Assembly: GCA_944350425.1 (NCBI GenBank)
Contig: CALVOX010000008.1
Span: 1 to 51,053 of the forward strand
DNA from: an uncultured Bacilli bacterium
GTDB taxonomy: Bacteria; Bacillota_I; Bacilli_A; RFN20; CAG-826
Direction of reading: 5' to 3'
DNA length: 51,053 nucleotides
The notes under the pieces are model-generated. The model did not search any database. It worked only from the letters and a program-made list of their open reading frames with translations, and was not told where the DNA came from. Numbering within the stretch: position 1 is the stretch's first letter; every line of letters starts with the position of its first letter. The translations under genes and the position numbers were made by a program. Shown here piece after piece: positions 7,601 through 16,718 of the stretch.

Positions 7601-9358
7601 TTATCTATCAACCTTATCTTTATCCGAAATTCGATGAATAATAGTTTCTGTCATTTCGTAAGAAGATTTATATTCACCAGCAAAGAATAATGATTCTGCT
7701 TGCATTAAAAGATTATGAACATCAGTAAATTTCATTCGATCTCTATTAATTAAGGTAACATTATCGATACATAAGTTATAGTAAGAAGACAAGTTATCAA
7801 TATCAGTTAATAGTTCAATTGTTACCATATCAAGTTGTTTAGTTAAATCATTTACTCTAATCACATCAATAGGTAAAGTAATAATAACTTCATGCAAAGC
7901 ATCAATAATGTTATAAGAACGAGTAATTCCTTCTTGGAACTTACTAGTTAAATAATCATTATTAAATCCTCTAACGATATACTCAGCTCTTTTAAGTTGT
8001 AAGTATCTTGTATTGATCATTTCATGACCATTATCTACTGTTTTCTTTAATGAATCTAAATAAGTATGATATTCCTCATAATGGGCTTTTAAATCATTAA
8101 TACCATTTGAAAGATCATTAATCTTTGTTAATAAATCAGTGTAATATGTAGCTTCTGCACCATGAACATAGAAATCAACTCTTCTTTTGAACTTTGATAA
8201 TGTATCTAAATCAGTACCAAGTTGTCTTAATCTTATTTGATTAGATTCATCGATAATATAATACTTTTCATAAGAAGGAATTGAATTATTTAATTTAATA
8301 ATATTTTTTTCTAAATCAGTATAAGAATTAATTGTATCTTGGTAAATATCGTTAAATTCATTTCTAGCTTTTTCTTCAGCATCCATTTGTCCATCAAGAC
8401 GGTTCAATATTTCATGAAGTTCTTTAATTCTGACATCAGCATCTTTAGTATTAAGAGAATTAAAGTTTTCTCTAAGCTCAATTAAAACGTTTTTAATTTT
8501 TTGAATTTCATCTTCAATTTTTAAATGTCCTAAAGGTAACTTAGTAAGTTCTAGAGCATGGTATTTATCTAAAATATTACCCATTTCTTTAGGGACGTTT
8601 CCATTAACTTCTTCTAAATAGGTTGGTAAAACCTCTAAAACGTTTTTAATTTCAGTTAAAATTTTAGCTAAACTTGGAAGCATTGCTTTTGCTTCATCAT
8701 AATCAGCAGTTTCAACTAAATCTTCAAATTGATTAAATTTCTTATCGATATTTTTAAAAACTATATCAAACTTCTCTTGCACAGGATCGAGTCTATCAGT
8801 AACGCTTTCATATAAAGTTTTGACTTCTCTATACTTATCTTTAAGCATTAAAGAGTCTCTTTTACAATCTTCTTCAGGTCTAATAATTACTTCTAAATCT
8901 TCATCAAGAGCTAAAACTTCTTTTTTATATTCATTAAAATGTCCAATACCTTCTTTAAATGTCTTTTTGAAAGCTTTAACATTTTTATCTTCAAGGTTAA
9001 CGCTTAATGCATTTAAAAATTCTTCAATTTCTTTATCAAATTCATTTGAAAGTTCTAAATAACGGTCTAAATATTGGTTATAAACATCAGCATAAAGAAG
9101 GTTAGTTCTTGATATAGCATCAAGTTTACCAATGTATGTAAAATCTTGCTTTGTTAATAAATTATTTAAATATTGGTAATCTTTAGTTAAATTAGCTAAA
9201 GTTTTCTTGATTTTTTGTCTAGAAAAAACAAATTTGTTTAAAAGAATTATTATTACAATAAGTAAAATAATTCCAACAACTCCTCCAATAATTGTATATA
9301 GAATTTCAGGTGGTAATCCTAAAATAGTTTCATTTTCAACTAGCATGTTTATTTTCAT
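7601..9358 (-). CDS. ezrA: Septation ring formation regulator EzrA
   Basis: EzrA is a membrane-anchored, mostly alpha-helical FtsZ regulator that limits Z-ring formation away from mid-cell and links division to cell-wall synthesis. The 585-residue product has one N-terminal transmembrane helix (about 18-41) preceded by a short outside segment, followed by long spectrin-like coiled-coil repeats to the C-terminus. The family length is about 560-570. The block ezrA-nifS-thiI next to rpsD matches the Bacillus arrangement and strengthens the call. GAGGTCA precedes the ATG. Confidence 0.9.
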   Translation of the reverse strand: MKINMLVENETILGLPPEILYTIIGGVVGIILLIVIIILLNKFVFSRQKIKKTLANLTKDYQYLNNLLTKQDFTYIGKLDAISRTNLLYADVYNQYLDRYLELSNEFDKEIEEFLNALSVNLEDKNVKAFKKTFKEGIGHFNEYKKEVLALDEDLEVIIRPEEDCKRDSLMLKDKYREVKTLYESVTDRLDPVQEKFDIVFKNIDKKFNQFEDLVETADYDEAKAMLPSLAKILTEIKNVLEVLPTYLEEVNGNVPKEMGNILDKYHALELTKLPLGHLKIEDEIQKIKNVLIELRENFNSLNTKDADVRIKELHEILNRLDGQMDAEEKARNEFNDIYQDTINSYTDLEKNIIKLNNSIPSYEKYYIIDESNQIRLRQLGTDLDTLSKFKRRVDFYVHGAEATYYTDLLTKINDLSNGINDLKAHYEEYHTYLDSLKKTVDNGHEMINTRYLQLKRAEYIVRGFNNDYLTSKFQEGITRSYNIIDALHEVIITLPIDVIRVNDLTKQLDMVTIELLTDIDNLSSYYNLCIDNVTLINRDRMKFTDVHNLLMQAESLFFAGEYKSSYEMTETIIHRISDKDKVDR

Positions 9359-9486
9359 ATATTGACCTCAAAAAATATTTTAAACTAAAACATATTTATT
9401 TTAAATAAAATAATATTCTAATTTTAGGAAGGTTTATCTTTAGATAAAATCTAAACGTTTTCACTTCTTTTCATAGAAAATTTTAC

Positions 9487-9515
9487 TTGTCAATTATAAC
9501 AAAATAATGTATATT
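9487..9515 (+). promoter_or_regulatory. Promoter of rpsD
   Basis: TTGTCA (9487-9492), a 17-nt spacer and TATATT (9510-9515). The spacer end resembles those of infC and typA (AAATAA-TG-TATATT). It predicts a leader of about 185 nt. Confidence 0.65.
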
Positions 9516-9567
9516 TTTTAAGCATGTAAATGCAGCATATAAATATGTTTTTGTCCGATGACTCAAT

Positions 9568-9680
9568 AAAAGTATTTTCTCATAAATAATACTTTTTAGA
9601 AAGTAAGATTATGCTACAAGTCCGAAATCCTAAATTGAATCACCCGAAGAACAGAATTTGTATCTCGTTTTATGTAAATT
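9568..9680 (+). promoter_or_regulatory. Ribosomal protein S4 leader (autoregulatory)
   Basis: The rpsD transcript has a long structured leader. A hairpin AAAAGTATT/AATACTTTT (9568-9597) is followed by a region closed by TACAA (9615-9619) and TTGTA (9658-9662), which encloses TCCGAAATCC and CACCCGAAGAACAGA. This spacing and the CCCG-AGAACAG block resemble the Firmicutes S4 leader, where S4 binding near the ribosome binding site blocks translation. I did not test the pseudoknot, so the family assignment rests on location and partial motif resemblance. Confidence 0.6.
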
Positions 9681-9705
9681 AGTTAAATAAAAGGAGAAAA
9701 ACTAC

Positions 9706-10308
9706 ATGAGAAATTTTGACTCAACATGGAAAAGATCTAGAAGACTTAACTTCTCTTTAAGCGAAACAGGAAACGAATTAAAGAAAAGAGCATATGCACC
9801 AGGTCAACATGGTCAAGAAAAGAAAAAATTATCTGAATACGGAAGACAATTAATTGAAAAACAAAAATTAAGAGATCTTTACGGCGTAAACGAAAAACAA
9901 TTCGTTAGATTATTCAAAATTGCTAGTGCCTCAAACGAAATTACTGGTTCAGCATTCATGGTATTACTTGAATCAAGACTTGATAACATCGTTTATAGAT
10001 TAGGTTTTGCAACAACAAGAAAACAAGCTAGACAACTTGTTAACCATGGTCACATCTTAGTAAATGGTAAAAAAATTGATATCCCATCTTATATCTTAAA
10101 AGTTGGAGACAAAATTAGTTTAAAAGAAAAGAGCAGAGACTTAACAATTGTTAAAGCTGCTTTAGACTCAATCACAACTACTCCAGCTTATGTCAAAGTT
10201 GACAAAGAAAAGAAAGAAGGTAGTTTTGAAAGATTACCAGAAAGAAGCGAACTCTCTCAAGAAATTAACGAATCATTAATCGTTGAATACTACAACAAGA
10301 GATTATAG
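9706..10308 (+). CDS. rpsD: 30S ribosomal protein S4
   Basis: A 200-residue S4 that nucleates assembly of the 30S body and represses its own synthesis. The N-terminal region contains the YAPGQHG motif, and the S4 RNA-binding domain spans about residues 90-155 ([20 protein letters not shown] then [12 protein letters not shown]). The N-terminal Cys zinc knuckle of some S4 proteins is absent. AAAGGAG lies 8-9 nt upstream of the ATG. It is monocistronic, with its own leader and terminator, and divergent from ezrA. Confidence 0.98.
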   Translation: MRNFDSTWKRSRRLNFSLSETGNELKKRAYAPGQHGQEKKKLSEYGRQLIEKQKLRDLYGVNEKQFVRLFKIASASNEITGSAFMVLLESRLDNIVYRLGFATTRKQARQLVNHGHILVNGKKIDIPSYILKVGDKISLKEKSRDLTIVKAALDSITTTPAYVKVDKEKKEGSFERLPERSELSQEINESLIVEYYNKRL

Positions 10309-10336
10309 TTCTAAGATAAAAGTAAATGTAGCAATT

Positions 10337-10363
10337 AAGAGGAAGTTGTACTTCCTCTTTTTC
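10337..10363 (+). terminator. Terminator after rpsD
   Basis: AAGAGGAAGT (10337-10346) pairs with ACTTCCTCTT (10350-10359), a perfect 10-bp stem with a 3-nt loop, followed by TTTCTT. Confidence 0.9.
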
Positions 10364-10387
10364 TTATAATTTTATAAAATCTTATCT

Positions 10388-11512
10388 ATGGAAAAATATA
10401 GTACTACTTTAGATTTAACAAATAACTTAGTAAATCTTTCATCTTCGATTTTAAAAAGATTTGGTGTAACTCCATTTCATGAAACAATGAAAGATGTTGA
10501 TGAATTATTATTAAAAAATAAAGATAAAAAAGTTGTTTTATTTCTTTTTGATGCTTTTGGAAAAAACATTATCGAAAAATATAAAGGTTTCATTCCTTTT
10601 ATCTATTCTCATATTTATAAAGAATTCTCTTCAATTTATCCTCCAACAACTGTTGCTGCAACAAATGCCTTAATCACTGGAAAATATCCTAAAGAAAATG
10701 GTTTTGTTGGATGGAATCAATATTTTAAAGATGAAGATAAATTTATCGATGTATTTTTAAATCGAGATAAAGTAAGTAACACTATTATTGATAAAGATGT
10801 AACTTCAACTTATCTTAAACCTGCTTTCATTTTTGATTTAATAAATAATAAAAATAAAAAAGAAATTGCAACTCAAATTAAAGATATTGATTTTAAAGAT
10901 GAAGAAGATGATTATAAAAGACTTGATCTATTCTTTAATAAATTAAATGAAAAGATTAATACCCATGAATTTATTTATGCTTATTCTTCTTTACCAGATC
11001 ATACTATGCATCTAGAAGGAATAAACGGGGCGCACGTACTTAATGATATTTTAGAATTATCTTATCGTTTAGAAAAATTTGTTTCATCTCATCAAGATGT
11101 CTTAGTCTTACTTTGTGCAGATCATGGTTTTATTGACATTAAAAATATTAATATCTTAGAAGATAAAGAACTGATGTCTACTTTAGAAACTAAAAATGTT
11201 GGTTTTAGTATCGAAGGTCGTTTTGCGTCTTTACTAGTAAAAAATGATAAGATTAATGAATTCAAAGAAATATATAATAAAAAGTATAAAAATAAATTCC
11301 TACTTATTTCTAAAGAAGAATTACTTTCTCAAAACATTTTAGGAGTAGGAGAAAACTTTAAAGATTTAGATTCTATTTTAGGTAACTACTTCTTTCTTTC
11401 TTGTTCCAAATATAACTTAAGTGAGGAAAATTGCTCTACTCTTGTTGGAGCTCACGCTGGAATTACAAAAAAAGAATTAGAGTTATATTTAATGGTTTTT
11501 AATTCAAAATAA
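10388..11512 (+). CDS. Type I phosphodiesterase/nucleotide pyrophosphatase family protein
   Basis: Alkaline-phosphatase-superfamily hydrolase with all the expected metal ligands: D55 (FLFDAFG), nucleophile T87 or T88 (YPPTTVAA), D204 and H208 (PDHTMH), D245-H246 (CADHG) and H356 (GAHAG). No signal peptide is visible, so it should act in the cytosol on phosphodiesters or related substrates, which cannot be specified. There is no Shine-Dalgarno sequence before the ATG. A TATAAA at 10373-10378 ends 9 nt before the ATG, so the mRNA may be leaderless or have a very short leader. It converges with the membrane protein at 11513, with stop codons back to back. Confidence 0.8.
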   Translation: MEKYSTTLDLTNNLVNLSSSILKRFGVTPFHETMKDVDELLLKNKDKKVVLFLFDAFGKNIIEKYKGFIPFIYSHIYKEFSSIYPPTTVAATNALITGKYPKENGFVGWNQYFKDEDKFIDVFLNRDKVSNTIIDKDVTSTYLKPAFIFDLINNKNKKEIATQIKDIDFKDEEDDYKRLDLFFNKLNEKINTHEFIYAYSSLPDHTMHLEGINGAHVLNDILELSYRLEKFVSSHQDVLVLLCADHGFIDIKNINILEDKELMSTLETKNVGFSIEGRFASLLVKNDKINEFKEIYNKKYKNKFLLISKEELLSQNILGVGENFKDLDSILGNYFFLSCSKYNLSEENCSTLVGAHAGITKKELELYLMVFNSK

Positions 11513-12058
11513 TTACCTATTTCGAATAATTCTGATTAAAGAAATTAATATACCGGCAATTCCAACAACCATTAAAGGTATTCCAATTATAATCGATGTC
11601 AAATAGACATCGATTTTTTTATAGAATACGATAAATAAAATACCTGCAGCTAATAAAATTAAAGCTAATATAAGTTGAACAATGTTATACATTGATTTTA
11701 AAGAAACTTTCTTTAAAATCAAAAACTTAATAATAAATATAACAGCAACTAAAGAGATCGTTATTCCTAAAAATAAAGGAATTAAGCTAACAATAAAATA
11801 AGGATAAAAACATAGAGCAAATCCTGCTCCAAAAAGAAGTATTGAATAAACTATTCTAAAAAAGTATATATCATCTTTAATTAAACGATAAATCATATAG
11901 ATTAAGGAAGAAATCATTAATATTGCTCCAACAAAATAACCTAAAAATAATCTCATAAAGCTAGTTTGATAAGAAAATACTACAAATAATAATCCACCAA
12001 TAAATATGATAAGAGATGAAATTAAAATTAAAACGTCATACTTTTTTAAAAAGTTCAT
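11513..12058 (-). CDS. HdeD/DUF308-like membrane protein
   Basis: A 181-residue protein with about six evenly spaced transmembrane helices, short loops and a positively charged C-terminus. The repeated pattern of helix pairs with small residues (for example LLAAGILFIVF) resembles HdeD/DUF308 proteins. The family's molecular role is unclear (acid-stress association in E. coli HdeD). It is a lone minus-strand gene convergent with the phosphodiesterase. Family assignment is by general resemblance only. Confidence 0.5.
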   Translation of the reverse strand: MNFLKKYDVLILISSLIIFIGGLLFVVFSYQTSFMRLFLGYFVGAILMISSLIYMIYRLIKDDIYFFRIVYSILLFGAGFALCFYPYFIVSLIPLFLGITISLVAVIFIIKFLILKKVSLKSMYNIVQLILALILLAAGILFIVFYKKIDVYLTSIIIGIPLMVVGIAGILISLIRIIRNR

Positions 12059-12108
12059 ACTTCATTATTATAATCTAAATCTATAAATTAAAAAGATAAA
12101 CTAAAACA

Positions 12109-12140
12109 AAACGCATAAAGTTTATTTACTTTATGCGTTT
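12109..12140 (-). terminator. Terminator of the hydCBA operon
   Basis: AAACGCATAAAGT and its complement ACTTTATGCGTTT (12109-12121 with 12128-12140) form a 13-bp stem. On the minus strand it lies 14 nt after the hydA stop and is followed by TGTTTTAG. Confidence 0.8.
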
Positions 12141-12153
12141 ATATCTTAATTAA

Positions 12154-13923
12154 CTAATCAGGATATTTTTCTCTATCACTATTATAAGAAGTATGGAGCA
12201 ATTTATGTCCTTTAGTAGAACCATATTCTCCTAGATAATCATTGTATAATTTAATAATGTCAGGATTCTTATGTGATCTTCTAACTTTCTTTTCTTTATC
12301 TATATTATATAAGACACTTGCTCTTTTCTTAATATAGGTATCTTGAATATCATCATCTTCATTAGGTAAGAATACTGGGAAAACATAAGGTTGTCCACCA
12401 CCATTAATACATCCTCCAGGACATCCCATGATTTCAATAAAGTCATATTTAGATTTTCCTTCTTTAATTTCATCTAAAAGTACTTTAGCATTTTTCATTC
12501 CAGAAGCCATTGCTAAATGATATTCGTTTCCTAAAATTTTAATCGAAGCTTCTTTAATTCCATCAAGTCCTCTACAAGGCATAAAATCAATTGGTTCAAG
12601 TTCTTGACTTGTAAGAATATAATAAGCAGTTCTTACAGCAGCTTCCATAACTCCGCCAGTAACTCCAAATATTGCAGCAGCGCCACTATATTCACCAATT
12701 AAATCATCATCAAAGTCTTCATCTGGAAGTTTCTTCCATTGAATACCACTTCTTCTAATAAGTTGAGCAAGTTCTCTTGTTGTTAAAACAATATCGACAT
12801 CAGCAATTCCGTCAACTGAGTTTTGTTTTCTATCTTTTTCAAACTTTTTAGCAGTACATGGCATAATAGAAACAACACAAATTTGCGATCTATCAATATT
12901 ATGTTTTTCGGCATAATAAGATTTAATAATTGCTCCCATCATTTCATGAGGTGATTTACAAGTAGAAAGATGAGGCAAAAGTTCTGGATAATAATATTCG
13001 CAATAATTTACCCAACCTGGTGAACAAGATGTAATCATTGGTGCAGGAGTTTTGGTAATAACTCTATGAACAAACTCATTAGCTTCTTCAGTAATTGTTA
13101 AATCAGCCCCAAAATTAGTATCAAATACCCTATAAAAACCAAGTCTATGAAGGGCAGCAACCATTTTTCCAGTTGATGGAGTTCCAATTTTTTCTCCAAA
13201 CTCTTCGCCTATTGCTGCTCTAACTGCTGGTGCAGTTTGAACGATAACATATTTTCCAGCTTTAAAAGCTTCATCAAGTTTATCAATTTCATTATGTTCC
13301 ATTAAGGCACCAGTAGGACAAACTAAAGTGCACTGTCCACATTGAATGCAAGGAACATTATTAAATGATCTATTTCCAGCTGGAGAAACAATCGTTTTAA
13401 AACCTCTATTTTCAAAGCCAAGAATTCCAATACCTTGGCTATCTTTACAAGCCTCAATACATCTTCCGCATAAAATACATTTTGATGTATCTCTAACTAA
13501 GCCCGGTGCAACTTCATCTAAAGTTGTAGGAGTTTTTTCTCCAACATACATTTCAGGTCTAGCACCAACTCTTTTGGAAACTTCTAAAAGTTCGCATTGT
13601 CCGTTTTTTCTACAAGCTTGACAGTTATAATAGTGATTTGATAAAAGCAATTCAACACTAGTTCTTCTAGCTTGAACAGCGCTTGGATCAGAAATTGAAA
13701 TTTTCATTCCATCTCTAACTGGATATGCACAAGATGGAACAAGTCTTCTTTCGCCTTCTACTTTTACTAAACAAACTCTACATGAAGCGACTGAGCATCT
13801 ACCTTTTTTCCACGTACAAAGATTAGGAATATTATAACCACAAATTTTTGCAGCCTCTAAGATAGTTAAATCATCATCAACAACATAAGGTCTATTTTCG
13901 ATATAAATTGTTATTTTTCCCAT
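12154..13923 (-). CDS. hydA: [FeFe] hydrogenase catalytic subunit HydA
   Basis: The 589-residue subunit reduces protons to H2. In order: an N-terminal [2Fe-2S] ferredoxin domain (C36, C43, C48, C51, C65 region), a His-Cys [4Fe-4S] site (H97 to C110), two [4Fe-4S] ferredoxin motifs (about 149-159 and 192-202), and the H-cluster domain with TSCSPGW (298-304), MPCTAKKFE (354-362) and E-I-M-G-C-P-G-G-C (497-505). The L1 motif reads TSCS rather than TSCCP. With HydB and HydC it should form an NAD(H)- and ferredoxin-linked group A3 (bifurcating) complex. The maturases HydEFG are not in the window. Confidence 0.95.
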   Translation of the reverse strand: MGKITIYIENRPYVVDDDLTILEAAKICGYNIPNLCTWKKGRCSVASCRVCLVKVEGERRLVPSCAYPVRDGMKISISDPSAVQARRTSVELLLSNHYYNCQACRKNGQCELLEVSKRVGARPEMYVGEKTPTTLDEVAPGLVRDTSKCILCGRCIEACKDSQGIGILGFENRGFKTIVSPAGNRSFNNVPCIQCGQCTLVCPTGALMEHNEIDKLDEAFKAGKYVIVQTAPAVRAAIGEEFGEKIGTPSTGKMVAALHRLGFYRVFDTNFGADLTITEEANEFVHRVITKTPAPMITSCSPGWVNYCEYYYPELLPHLSTCKSPHEMMGAIIKSYYAEKHNIDRSQICVVSIMPCTAKKFEKDRKQNSVDGIADVDIVLTTRELAQLIRRSGIQWKKLPDEDFDDDLIGEYSGAAAIFGVTGGVMEAAVRTAYYILTSQELEPIDFMPCRGLDGIKEASIKILGNEYHLAMASGMKNAKVLLDEIKEGKSKYDFIEIMGCPGGCINGGGQPYVFPVFLPNEDDDIQDTYIKKRASVLYNIDKEKKVRRSHKNPDIIKLYNDYLGEYGSTKGHKLLHTSYNSDREKYPD

Positions 13924-13935
13924 ATTAACTACCTC

Positions 13936-15813
13936 TTATTCCTTAATAATTGCGCCGAATTTACATGCACTTATACATGTACCACATTTAATACATTTTG
14001 CTTGATCAATAACAAATGGTGTTTTTCCAACTTGACCAGTAATGGCATTAACAGGGCAATTTCTTGAACAAAGTGAACATTTTTTACACTTATCAGCAAT
14101 AATTTTAAATTCGATTAAATTCTTACAAATACCAGCGTCACACTTTTTATCTTTAATGTGTCTAATATAAACTTCTTTAAATTTAGTTAAAGTTGAAAGT
14201 ACTGGATTAGGTGCAGTTTGGCCTAAGCCACAAAGCGAACCAACTCTAATTGACTCTGAAAGAGTTTCGAGTTTATCTAAATCTTCCATTGTAGCTTTTC
14301 CATCAGTAACTTTAGTTAAAATTTCTAAAAGTCTTTTTGTACCAATTCTACATTGTGAACATTTACCACAACTTTCATCACAAATAAATTCAAGATAGAA
14401 CTTAGCAACATCAACCATACAGTTATCTTCATCCATAACTATAGCGCCGCCTGAACCCATCATTGAACCTTTAGCAATTAAGTTATCATAATCAATCGGA
14501 GTATCTAACTCATTAATAGTTAAACATCCGCCGGATGGACCACCTGTTTGAATTGCTTGGAATCTTTTATCATTAGGAATTCCTCCACCAATATCAAAGA
14601 CAAGTTCTCTTAAAGTTGTGCCCATTGGAACTTCAACAAGACCGACATTTTTAACTTTTCCACCAAGAGCAAAAACTTTTGTACCTTTACTTTTCTCAGT
14701 ACCAATTTTTGCAAATTCTTTAGCACCAACTCTTAAAATATATGGAACATTAGCCAAAGTTTCGACGTTATTGATAATAGTTGGTTTTCCCCATAATCCC
14801 TTAACTGCAGGGAATGGTGGACGAGGTCTAGGCATACCTCTTTTACCTTCGATCGAATTTAAAAGGGCAGTTTCCTCACCACAAACGAAAGCACCAGCTC
14901 CTAGTCTAATGTGACAATCGAAGTCAAATTTACTTCCTAAAATATTTTTACCAAGTAATCCAACTTTTCTAAGTTCATCGATTGCGATTTGAAGTCTTTT
15001 AACAGCAACTGGGTATTCAGCTCTAACATAGAAATAACCTTCGCTAGCTCCAATTGCATAGGCTGCAATCATCATACCTTCAATAACAGAAACAGGATTT
15101 CCTTCTAAAATCGAACGGTCCATGAATGCTCCTGGGTCGCCTTCATCGCCATTACAAACTACATATTTTGTATCATTAACTTGTTCGTAAGCAAATTGCC
15201 ATTTTTTACCAGTAGGGAAACCTCCGCCTCCTCTACCTCTTAATCCAGAATCAAGTACTTCTTTAATGACATCTTCTTTTTTCATCGATAAAGCTTTAAT
15301 TAAGCCTTTAAAAGCATCATAACCAAAAGCTTCATCAATTTCTTCTGGATTTATTGTTCCACAACCATGAAGAGCAATTCTAAGTTGCTTTTTATAAAAG
15401 TTAATATCATCTTGTTTTTCTACCTTTTCATGGGTATTTGGATCTTCATAAAGTAGTTCGGTAATACATTTTCCATCAATAATATCTTCTTTAATAATTC
15501 TTTCACAATCACTTACTTTAACTGCATGATAAAGCCTATCTTCAGGGAAAATCTTAACGAAAGGTCCTTGAGAACAAAAACCAAAACAGCCAACAACATT
15601 GACTGTAACTTTATTTTCAAGTTTATTTTCTTTAATTAATTCTTCTAATCTATTAATAATTTCTTGTGAATCACTTGATAAACATCCGGTTCCACCACAA
15701 ACAACAATGTGTCTTTTATTATCTTTACCAGAAAATTTATTTTCTAAGCATTTAGAACAAGAAGTTATTCTTTTTTCTAACTCATTAACGGTTTTAATCT
15801 TTGTATCAGCCAT
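13936..15813 (-). CDS. hydB: Hydrogenase subunit HydB (NuoF-like, NADH/FMN)
   Basis: The flavin and NAD-binding subunit where electron bifurcation or NADH exchange is thought to occur. The 625 residues comprise an N-terminal thioredoxin-like [2Fe-2S] domain (about 30-125), the NuoF core with the FMN/NAD loop RGRGGGGFPTGKKW and DEGDPGAFMDR (about 190-235), the SLBB region, a [4Fe-4S] site with CGKCSQCRIG (about 480), and a C-terminal double [4Fe-4S] ferredoxin domain. This architecture is that of HydB in multimeric hydrogenases. It is separated by 12 nt from hydA and 3 nt from hydC. Confidence 0.95.
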   Translation of the reverse strand: MADTKIKTVNELEKRITSCSKCLENKFSGKDNKRHIVVCGGTGCLSSDSQEIINRLEELIKENKLENKVTVNVVGCFGFCSQGPFVKIFPEDRLYHAVKVSDCERIIKEDIIDGKCITELLYEDPNTHEKVEKQDDINFYKKQLRIALHGCGTINPEEIDEAFGYDAFKGLIKALSMKKEDVIKEVLDSGLRGRGGGGFPTGKKWQFAYEQVNDTKYVVCNGDEGDPGAFMDRSILEGNPVSVIEGMMIAAYAIGASEGYFYVRAEYPVAVKRLQIAIDELRKVGLLGKNILGSKFDFDCHIRLGAGAFVCGEETALLNSIEGKRGMPRPRPPFPAVKGLWGKPTIINNVETLANVPYILRVGAKEFAKIGTEKSKGTKVFALGGKVKNVGLVEVPMGTTLRELVFDIGGGIPNDKRFQAIQTGGPSGGCLTINELDTPIDYDNLIAKGSMMGSGGAIVMDEDNCMVDVAKFYLEFICDESCGKCSQCRIGTKRLLEILTKVTDGKATMEDLDKLETLSESIRVGSLCGLGQTAPNPVLSTLTKFKEVYIRHIKDKKCDAGICKNLIEFKIIADKCKKCSLCSRNCPVNAITGQVGKTPFVIDQAKCIKCGTCISACKFGAIIKE

Positions 15814-15816
15814 ACT

Positions 15817-16302
15817 CTATTCTTCCTTTGATTTTTTACGATATTCATCGATGATAGTTTGGACTTGAGATAAAGTAACTTTTGGATAAACCTTACCATT
15901 AATCGAAATAGCAGGTGCAATACCACAAGCTCCAATACATCTTAAAGCATCCAAAGTGAAAAGACCGTCTTCACTAGTTTGACCTGGTTTAATCTTTAAT
16001 AATTCAGCAAATTTATCTAATAAATTTTGACCACCTTTAACATAGCATGCTGTTCCTAAACAAACGCCAATTACATATCTTCCTTTAGGTTCTAAAGAGA
16101 AGAATGAATAGAAAGTAACAACTCCATAAATATCAGAAACTGGAATATTAAGTTCTTTAGAAATTAATTCTTGAACTTCTAGAGGAATATATCCATATTC
16201 TTTTTGAGTTTCACTTAAAACAAGCATTAATGGTGAAGGCTCGTTTTTATACTTTCTGCAAATATTAAGAACAATATCTACTGCTTCTTTTCTTAATTGC
16301 AT
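15817..16302 (-). CDS. hydC: Hydrogenase subunit HydC (NuoE-like [2Fe-2S])
   Basis: A 161-residue thioredoxin-like [2Fe-2S] protein with the four-Cys pattern CLGTACY ... CIGACG typical of NuoE/HydC. It has an N-terminal helical domain and full family length. It passes electrons between HydB and HydA. It is the first gene of hydC-hydB-hydA, with a TTAGGAGA-type ribosome binding site, a TATAAT promoter about 35 nt upstream of the start and a cre-like palindrome just above that promoter. Confidence 0.95.
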   Translation of the reverse strand: MQLRKEAVDIVLNICRKYKNEPSPLMLVLSETQKEYGYIPLEVQELISKELNIPVSDIYGVVTFYSFFSLEPKGRYVIGVCLGTACYVKGGQNLLDKFAELLKIKPGQTSEDGLFTLDALRCIGACGIAPAISINGKVYPKVTLSQVQTIIDEYRKKSKEE

Positions 16303-16335
16303 TGTAATTTTCTCCTAATAAATAATCATTAAAAT

Positions 16336-16364
16336 ATTATAAACTAGAAAAACGTTAAAAGAAA
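16336..16364 (-). promoter_or_regulatory. Promoter of hydCBA
   Basis: A perfect TATAAT (16341-16336) has a weak -35 (TTTCTT, 16364-16359) 17 nt upstream. A weak -35 would fit a promoter helped by an activator bound to the palindrome immediately upstream. Confidence 0.55.
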
Positions 16365-16371
16365 CAAGATA

Positions 16372-16387
16372 TTGTAAGCGCTTACAA
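16372..16387. promoter_or_regulatory. cre-like palindrome upstream of hydCBA
   Basis: TTGTAAGCGCTTACAA is a perfect 16-bp palindrome that fits the catabolite-responsive element (TGTAANCGNTNACA). Its centre lies about 50 bp upstream of the predicted hydCBA start site, the position from which CcpA activates overflow genes in Bacillus. A Rex site would be expected to be longer and to have an AT-rich centre, so a LacI-family regulator such as CcpA is the better guess. Confidence 0.65.
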
Positions 16388-16466
16388 AAGTACAACTATA
16401 ATATAAATAATAAGTATTTTTTTATAGCAATATTAAAAATACATTAAGTAAATAATTCAAAAATTA

Positions 16467-16718
16467 TTAATCAATGTCGAGATAATCAAAGAGATAGTCA
16501 AAAATAATTTTAGCTCTATTTCCATCGCTTCTTTTGTAAAGAAACCAATATGAGGAGTGTAAAATAAATTAGGAAGAGTAACTAAATCTAAATTATTATC
16601 AAAATTTGATTCATCATAAAGTAAATCACTACAATAAATAAAATCTTTATGACTTTTCATAAAATCTATTAAAGATTCTTTATTAACAAGTTTAGCTCTA
16701 CTTGTATTAATTAAAACC
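16467..16718 (-). pseudogene. C-terminal fragment of a D-2-hydroxyacid dehydrogenase
   Basis: About 82 codons align with residues 220-302 of the intact gene at 18690-19598. They include INTSRAK (catalytic Arg), LLYDESNF (Glu) and YTPHIGFFTKEAME (His). A one-base deletion near 16522 (GAAATAGAG where the intact gene has GAAAATAGAG) shifts the frame; in the other frame the protein continues N-R-A-K-I-I-F-D-Y-L-F to TAA at 16467. The 5' two thirds is missing: homology stops at about 16718. The open 67-codon frame at 16457-16660 is part of this remnant and is not a gene. Sequence divergence from the intact copy indicates an old duplication. Confidence 0.88.

Noticed and set aside
16372-16387. Rex operator at hydCBA
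   Set aside because: Rex sites are usually 18 bp with TTGTGA/TCACAA arms and an AT-rich centre; the present palindrome has a GCGC centre and fits cre better. Not excluded by experiment.
16457-16660. 67-codon ORF as an independent gene
   Set aside because: It is the out-of-frame remains of the dehydrogenase C-terminus (see the pseudogene at 16467-16718).
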